This document shows positions 5,194 through 9,333 of a stretch of 9,333 bases of DNA, one piece after another. The stretch spans positions 1 to 9,333 of the forward strand of contig JAOUOM010000037.1 in NCBI GenBank assembly GCA_029880385.1, written 5' to 3'. Source of the DNA: Cyclobacteriaceae bacterium (GTDB lineage: Bacteria > Bacteroidota > Bacteroidia > Cytophagales > Cyclobacteriaceae). The position numbers and the translations under genes were made by a program. Position 1 is the stretch's first letter. The number at the start of each line of letters is the position of its first letter. Under the pieces are notes generated by a model that was not told where the DNA came from, searched no databases, and saw nothing but the letters and a program-made list of their open reading frames with translations.

Positions 5194-6546
5194 ATGAATA
5201 AAAATGCGGAATCACGCCGGGAATTTATACGAAAAACAGCCATCGGATCGGCCGGAGTGGCTGTGGGGGGTATCCTGCCTCACTTTTCGGCCAAAGGGTA
5301 TGGCCGGATCATGGGTGCCAATGAACGTATCAATGCCTCCATCATGGGGGTGAACAGCCGCGGACTGGCTCTGGCCAATACGTTTGCCTACCAGCCCAAC
5401 TGTGACCTTATACATGTCTGCGATGTGGATAGCCGGGTACTGGCCAACTGCCTGACGGGACTGAAGGAACGCCAGGCGATCGAGGCAAAGGGTTTTGGGG
5501 ACTTTCGGCGGTCGCTGGAAAGCCGCGATGTGGACGTGATGGTGATCGCCACTCCCGACCACTGGCATGCCCCTGCTGCCTTGCTGTCCATGCAGGCCGG
5601 CAAACATGTCTATGTCGAAAAGCCCTGCAGCCACAACCCCAGGGAAGGGGAGCTGCTGGTAGAGGCCGCTACCCGCTACACTAAATCCGTGCAGATGGGT
5701 AACCAGTTACGCTCGTGGCCCAATGTACAGGCAGGGATTAATGAACTAAAAAACGGGATTATCGGCCGGGTATATTTTGGCAAGGCCTGGTATACCAACA
5801 ACCGGCCTTCCATCGGCATCGGCCAAAAAGCCCCGGTTCCCGACTGGCTGGACTGGCAACTGTGGCAGGGCCCGGCACCCCGCAGGGATTATAAGGACAA
5901 CCTGGTTCACTACAACTGGCACTGGCACTGGCACTGGGGTACAGGCGAGGCACTGAACAATGGTACGCATACGATGGACATTTTGCGGTGGGGGCTGGAA
6001 GTGGATTTTCCCATGCGGGTAAATTCCAACGGTGGCCGCTACCGCTACCAGGACGATTGGGAAACCCCCGATACGCAGGTGATCACCCTGGACTTTGAGG
6101 GGGGTAAGACTCTCACATGGGAAGGCCGCAGCTGCAATGGCAAAGATGTGGAGGGCAGCACGGGTGGCGTAATGTTTTATGGCGAAAATGGGAGCATGCA
6201 CATTCCGGTGGGCAATAGCTATACGGTCTACGACCTGAAGAGCCAGGTGGTGAAAGAAGTGAAGGACAGCCGGGTGGTGGACTCGCGAAATGCAACCAGC
6301 CCGGCCGAGCACCTGGATGCCCTGCATGTGCAAAACCTCTTTGACGCGATCCGCAGTGGTGGCAAACTGAACTCCCACATCCGGGAAGGACATAAAAGCA
6401 CGCTTCTTGCACACCTGGGCAATATCGCCCAGCGCGTGGGCCGGACGCTGTATACAGATCCGTCCAATGGGCGCATCCTCCGGGATGAGGAAGCCATGAA
6501 GCTGTGGGGCCGATCGTACGAAAAAGGCTGGGAATTGAACCTATAG
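5194..6546 (+). CDS. Tat-exported Gfo/Idh/MocA family oxidoreductase
   Basis: This 450-aa NAD(P)-dependent sugar or cyclitol dehydrogenase-type protein begins at the ATG at 5194, which places a twin-arginine leader (SRREFIRKTA, residues 7-16, then a hydrophobic stretch to about 28) at the N-terminus. The Rossmann fold follows, with INASIMGVNSRG at 46-57 (a G-x-N-x-x-G form) and the acidic strand end CDVDSR at 76-81. IATPDHWH (118-125) and the catalytic EKP motif (142-144) are present, as is GTHTMD (257-262), which carries the conserved His and Asp of the family. The tail from about 370 (AEHLDALHVQNLF, HIREGHKSTLLAH) is typical of the long Bacteroidota subgroup. A run NWHWHWHWG (241-249) is encoded by a hexanucleotide repeat. 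It is first in a probable three-gene operon. Tat export implies folding with bound cofactor before transport. The substrate is unknown. Confidence 0.92.
   Translation: MNKNAESRREFIRKTAIGSAGVAVGGILPHFSAKGYGRIMGANERINASIMGVNSRGLALANTFAYQPNCDLIHVCDVDSRVLANCLTGLKERQAIEAKGFGDFRRSLESRDVDVMVIATPDHWHAPAALLSMQAGKHVYVEKPCSHNPREGELLVEAATRYTKSVQMGNQLRSWPNVQAGINELKNGIIGRVYFGKAWYTNNRPSIGIGQKAPVPDWLDWQLWQGPAPRRDYKDNLVHYNWHWHWHWGTGEALNNGTHTMDILRWGLEVDFPMRVNSNGGRYRYQDDWETPDTQVITLDFEGGKTLTWEGRSCNGKDVEGSTGGVMFYGENGSMHIPVGNSYTVYDLKSQVVKEVKDSRVVDSRNATSPAEHLDALHVQNLFDAIRSGGKLNSHIREGHKSTLLAHLGNIAQRVGRTLYTDPSNGRILRDEEAMKLWGRSYEKGWELNL
5916..5937 (+). repeat. in-frame hexanucleotide repeat (ctggca)x3
   Basis: Three and a half copies of ctggca encode the alternating His-Trp run in the first oxidoreductase, next to the GTGE segment near the active site. 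The reading frame is kept whatever the copy number. Confidence 0.7.
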
Positions 6547-6632
6547 CCTGTGTCCGGGGCCACAACACCCCTAGCGGAACGGGCCCATCTGCCAGGCAAG
6601 TTGACTTTTTAGCTACCTTACACTACCTATCT

Positions 6633-7628
6633 ATGCATACACGAAGGACTTTTATAAAAAATATCGGAAAAGGGACGGCTTTGTCCATGCTCCCGTTCGC
6701 ATCCACTGCCGGTGCATTTGACGGAATGGTTGGTAACGACCAGGCCCTCAAACCCATCCGCATCGGGATCATTGGGGCCGAAAACTCCCATACAGTGGGC
6801 TTTGGCCGGATGTTTAATATGGACAAGGTATTTCCCGGCGTATCGGTAACACACGTATGGGGTGAAACGGAGGAATTGGCACGGGCCGCCATGGAAAAGG
6901 GGAATATACCAGCCATGGTGTCACATCCCGGGGAAATGCTGGGAAAGATCGATGCGCTGATCGTGGATCACCGCCATGGCAAATTTCACCTCAAGGCTGC
7001 CACCCCGTTTGTGCAGGCCGGCATCCCGACCTTTATCGACAAGCCTTTTTGTTACCGGCTGGCAGAGGGGAAGGAATTTCTGGCCATGGCCCGGGAGCTG
7101 GGTACACCGGTTACCTCCTACAGCTCAGTGGCCCACAGTGAGGCTACGTTTGATAGGAAAGCCCAGCTGGAAAACCTGGGCGATATCAACCAGGTCGTGT
7201 GTACCGGACCGGTAGATCTGGATTCGGAGTACGGGGGAGTGTTTTTCTACGGGCCACACCTCATCGAGCCGGTTCTCTATATGTTCGGTACTGATATTAA
7301 AAAAGTACGGGTTACCAATAACGGCAAAAATAGTGGTGCCAGCCTGGTCTATGGCAATGGCAGGCTCATTACGCTGGTATTTACCACAAAAAATTATGGC
7401 TGGCACACCTTTGTGGAAACGTCCGAGGGTATGGTGGAAATGGTAGAACTTACCAGTCGGGTAGAGGGAGCAGCCCAGGCAAAGAATGATGCCGACATGG
7501 TCACGATGTTTCGTACCGGCGCAGAACCCCGGACACACCAGAGCATCCTGGCCGGAGTGGCCGTGCTTGAGGCACTGGAAAAATCAATAGCCAGCGACCG
7601 GTGGGAGGATGTAGAGCCAGTCCTGTAG
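6633..7628 (+). CDS. Tat-exported Gfo/Idh/MocA-like oxidoreductase, divergent subgroup
   Basis: This 331-aa protein starts at the ATG at 6633, which gives a twin-arginine leader (TRRTFIKN, residues 3-10, then a hydrophobic stretch to about 28). The frame open back to 6504 overlaps the previous gene and would bury the leader. The Rossmann part reads IRIGIIGAENSH (42-53), with Asn-Ser-His where most members keep a third glycine. The lysine motif is DKP (136-138) instead of EKP, which is a common variant, and GPHLIEP (207-213) holds the conserved His, with Glu where Asp is usual. At 331 residues it is on the short side for the family, and it is shorter than its 450-aa neighbour, mainly in the C-terminal domain. 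It lies 86 bases after the first oxidoreductase and 21 bases before the deacetylase-like gene, in the same direction. Dehydrogenase activity is likely but the changed motifs leave room for another reaction. Confidence 0.88.
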   Translation: MHTRRTFIKNIGKGTALSMLPFASTAGAFDGMVGNDQALKPIRIGIIGAENSHTVGFGRMFNMDKVFPGVSVTHVWGETEELARAAMEKGNIPAMVSHPGEMLGKIDALIVDHRHGKFHLKAATPFVQAGIPTFIDKPFCYRLAEGKEFLAMARELGTPVTSYSSVAHSEATFDRKAQLENLGDINQVVCTGPVDLDSEYGGVFFYGPHLIEPVLYMFGTDIKKVRVTNNGKNSGASLVYGNGRLITLVFTTKNYGWHTFVETSEGMVEMVELTSRVEGAAQAKNDADMVTMFRTGAEPRTHQSILAGVAVLEALEKSIASDRWEDVEPVL

Positions 7629-7649
7629 TATTTTCAAAAACAGACCATA

Positions 7650-8888
7650 ATGAATACGTACCTAGTGGCAGGGGCACTGACAGCCCTTTGCATCTTTGCC
7701 GGATGTGACATGAAGACAAAACAAGCAACACCTGCGGAGCAGGCCGGTACCGTACTGGAGGGATTGTCCCACATCGACGGTACGGCCATCAGTTTGGCCA
7801 TTAACCGCGATGGAACCATAGACCGTGTCGAAAACCGTGATGCATCTACCGGCACTTCATACCTGGCTCCCGGCCTGATCGATTTGCAGATCAACGGCTA
7901 CATGGGGGTGGATTTTTCCGGACCCGGCCTTACCCTCGAAGGTATCCGCATGGCCACCAAAGCCCTGTGGCAGGCTGGAGTTACCACCTATTACCCGACG
8001 GTTATTACCAGCGACTGGGAGCGCCTGATGGAAAATTTTGCCATTCTGGCACAGGCTATGGCAGACCCCGAAATAGGTCCTTCGATCCCGGGGCTTCACC
8101 TGGAAGGGCCATACATTTCACCGGAAAAAGGCTTTCGTGGTGCCCACCTGGAGAAATACATCAGAAATCCCGCCTGGGAAGAGTTTGAGCAGTTGCAGCA
8201 GGCAGCAAAAGGCGGTATCCGTATTGTGACCCTTGCCCCCGAGCGCGAGGGTGCCCTTCCGTTTATCGAAAAGCTCGTGGCGAGTGGTGTTCTTGTGTCG
8301 CTCGGCCATCACAATGGTTCGGCCGACGAAATACGCCTGGCGGTGGAGGCCGGTGCACGCATGTCAACCCACCTCGGCAATGGATGCGCCAACGAGATCA
8401 ACCGCCACCACAACCCCCTGTGGCCACAGCTCGCTGACGACCGGCTCATTCCCAGCCTGATCGCCGATGGCTACCACCTGACGCAGGAAGAAGTACGGAG
8501 TTTTTACAAAGTGAAGGGGCCCGACCGCACCATTCTCGTATCCGATGCGTTGGATCTGGCTGGATTGCCCCCTGGAGAGTATGTGCGGGGTGAGCGAATC
8601 CTGTTGCTCACGCCCCATGTTGTTAAGCTGCCTCAGGAGGATGTCCTGGCCGGGGCCGCATCACCCATTAGCCTGTGTGTGGGCGTGATGATGGATTATA
8701 CCGGGTGCAGCCTGGCAGAGGCCATTCAGATGGCCAGTGCCAATCCGGCCGCCATGCTCTCGCTCGACGATCGGGGCCGTCTGGCAGCCGGCACCCGGGC
8801 AGACCTGATCCGTTTTTCACTCGTCGATGGACAAATGGAGGTACAGGCCACCTATGTTGCCGGGAGGCAGGTCTATATCCGGGAGTAG
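7650..8888 (+). CDS. lipoprotein related to N-acetylglucosamine-6-phosphate deacetylase
   Basis: This 412-aa amidohydrolase-superfamily protein has NagA-like motifs. They are APGLIDLQINGYMGVDF (73-89), with Q80-x-N82 in place of HxH as in the single-metal E. coli NagA; HLEGP (150-154, metal-binding Glu152); LGHHNG (219-224) and STHLGNG (239-245) for the metal-binding histidines; IADGYH (271-276) for sugar binding; and VSDA (297-300) for the catalytic Asp299. NagA is normally cytoplasmic, but this protein starts with a lipoprotein signal (hydrophobic 5-16, lipobox IFAGC, Cys19), so it should be anchored outside the cytoplasm. The segment after STHL reads GNGCANEINRHHNPLWPQ, not the usual NAM...REPG clause that helps bind phosphate. 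I therefore infer a non-phosphorylated N-acylated sugar or a related substrate. It is last in the operon, 21 bases after the second oxidoreductase. Catalytic residues look intact. Naming it nagA would overstate the case. Confidence 0.88.
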   Translation: MNTYLVAGALTALCIFAGCDMKTKQATPAEQAGTVLEGLSHIDGTAISLAINRDGTIDRVENRDASTGTSYLAPGLIDLQINGYMGVDFSGPGLTLEGIRMATKALWQAGVTTYYPTVITSDWERLMENFAILAQAMADPEIGPSIPGLHLEGPYISPEKGFRGAHLEKYIRNPAWEEFEQLQQAAKGGIRIVTLAPEREGALPFIEKLVASGVLVSLGHHNGSADEIRLAVEAGARMSTHLGNGCANEINRHHNPLWPQLADDRLIPSLIADGYHLTQEEVRSFYKVKGPDRTILVSDALDLAGLPPGEYVRGERILLLTPHVVKLPQEDVLAGAASPISLCVGVMMDYTGCSLAEAIQMASANPAAMLSLDDRGRLAAGTRADLIRFSLVDGQMEVQATYVAGRQVYIRE

Positions 8889-8930
8889 GAGCGGGGCCGG
8901 CACCCTGGTATCAACCGCAAGTTATATGCC

Positions 8931-9332
8931 TCAACCGGACCAACGGCCCACCATCTTCTGGAAGGCTTCCTTGTAATTGTCGGAGATGGTGAGGGTGGCC
9001 TCCCCGATCTGAACGGTAGATTTGGAAATGGCATCGATCTTGTCGATGGAAACGATATACGAACGGTGGATGCGAATAAATGTGTGGCCCGGTAGCTTCT
9101 CCTCCAGCGACTTGAGGCTGGTGAGCGAAAGCAGGGGTCTTTTCGTGCCTGCCAGGTGTACTTTCACATAGTCTTTGAGTCCCTCGATGTAGCGGATGTC
9201 GTCAAAGGCAACTTTGACGAGCTGGTATTCTACTTTGAGGAAAATATATCCGGGGTCATGGACTTGTGGTTCGGGCCCTTTTTTCAGCAGCTCGAAGTAG
9301 TGGCGCCCTTTGCTGGCTGCCCGCAGGAATTC
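8931..9332 (-). CDS. LytTR-family response regulator, C-terminal part (5' end outside window)
   Basis: The visible 133 residues run in from the right edge of the window. They hold the linker after a receiver domain (FLRAASKGRHYFELLKKG) and a complete LytTR DNA-binding domain, with the wording YIFLKVEYQLVKVAFDDIRY, then YIEGLKDYVKVHL, SLKSLEEKLPGHTFIRIHRS and YIVSIDKIDAI. The frame is open through the edge; the GTG at 9167 is an internal Val codon, not a start. In Bacteroidota such regulators usually pair with a histidine kinase of the LytS/YpdA type encoded next to them, which would lie to the right. The receiver domain with its phosphorylated Asp is not in the window. It converges on the deacetylase-like gene with 42 bases between stop codons and no evident terminator there. 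Confidence 0.92.
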   Translation of the reverse strand, partial: EFLRAASKGRHYFELLKKGPEPQVHDPGYIFLKVEYQLVKVAFDDIRYIEGLKDYVKVHLAGTKRPLLSLTSLKSLEEKLPGHTFIRIHRSYIVSIDKIDAISKSTVQIGEATLTISDNYKEAFQKMVGRWSG

Positions 9333-9333
9333 T

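Noticed and set aside
5746..6414. 222-residue antisense frame in the first oxidoreductase
   Set aside because: Shadow of a well-supported gene; rich in Pro, Val and His, without domain signs.
6504..6632. Longer N-terminus for the second oxidoreductase, overlapping the first gene
   Set aside because: The added residues are shadow sequence of the upstream gene, and the Tat leader begins at 6633.

Overview
The window looks like a chromosomal segment of a Bacteroidota member, probably of the Cytophagales/Flavobacteriia side. The clues are exported Gfo/Idh/MocA oxidoreductases with twin-arginine leaders, a LytTR response regulator, promoter-like TTTG/TAnnTTTG pairs, no clear Shine-Dalgarno sequences, and small lipoproteins and barrel-like proteins of unknown role. 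No rRNA, tRNA, CRISPR array, transposase or integrase was seen.

Layout. (a) 2-910, plus strand: the C-terminal two thirds of argininosuccinate lyase (argH), cut by the window edge. (b) About 911-1640: no gene, but dense in repeats: a perfect 33-bp palindrome, two copies (A, B) of a structured intergenic repeat, a REP-like hairpin and an intrinsic terminator. (c) 1644-1976: a small three-helix membrane protein, followed by hairpins. (d) 2441-3720, minus strand: two overlapping genes, a small lipoprotein and a 318-aa exported, barrel-like protein. A promoter-like sequence lies just upstream, and a possible decayed gene end lies further upstream (3956-4051). (e) 4163-4768, plus strand: a secreted protein of unknown function with a good Bacteroidota-type promoter and an imperfect inverted repeat in its leader. 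A third repeat copy (C) follows 8 nt after its stop codon. (f) 5194-8888, plus strand: a probable operon of two Tat-exported Gfo/Idh/MocA oxidoreductases and a lipoprotein related to N-acetylglucosamine-6-phosphate deacetylase. (g) 8931 to the end, minus strand: the C-terminal part of a LytTR response regulator, convergent with the operon.

How it fits together. The argH block and the oxidoreductase operon are visibly GC-rich. The genes between them are AT-richer, mostly of unknown function, and bracketed by same-direction copies of one repeat, so this stretch reads as an accessory insert between two conserved blocks. The most coherent functional unit is the 5194-8888 operon. All three proteins carry export signals, so they probably act together outside the cytoplasm on a sugar, cyclitol or N-acetylated sugar derivative. 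The substrate cannot be read from the sequence.
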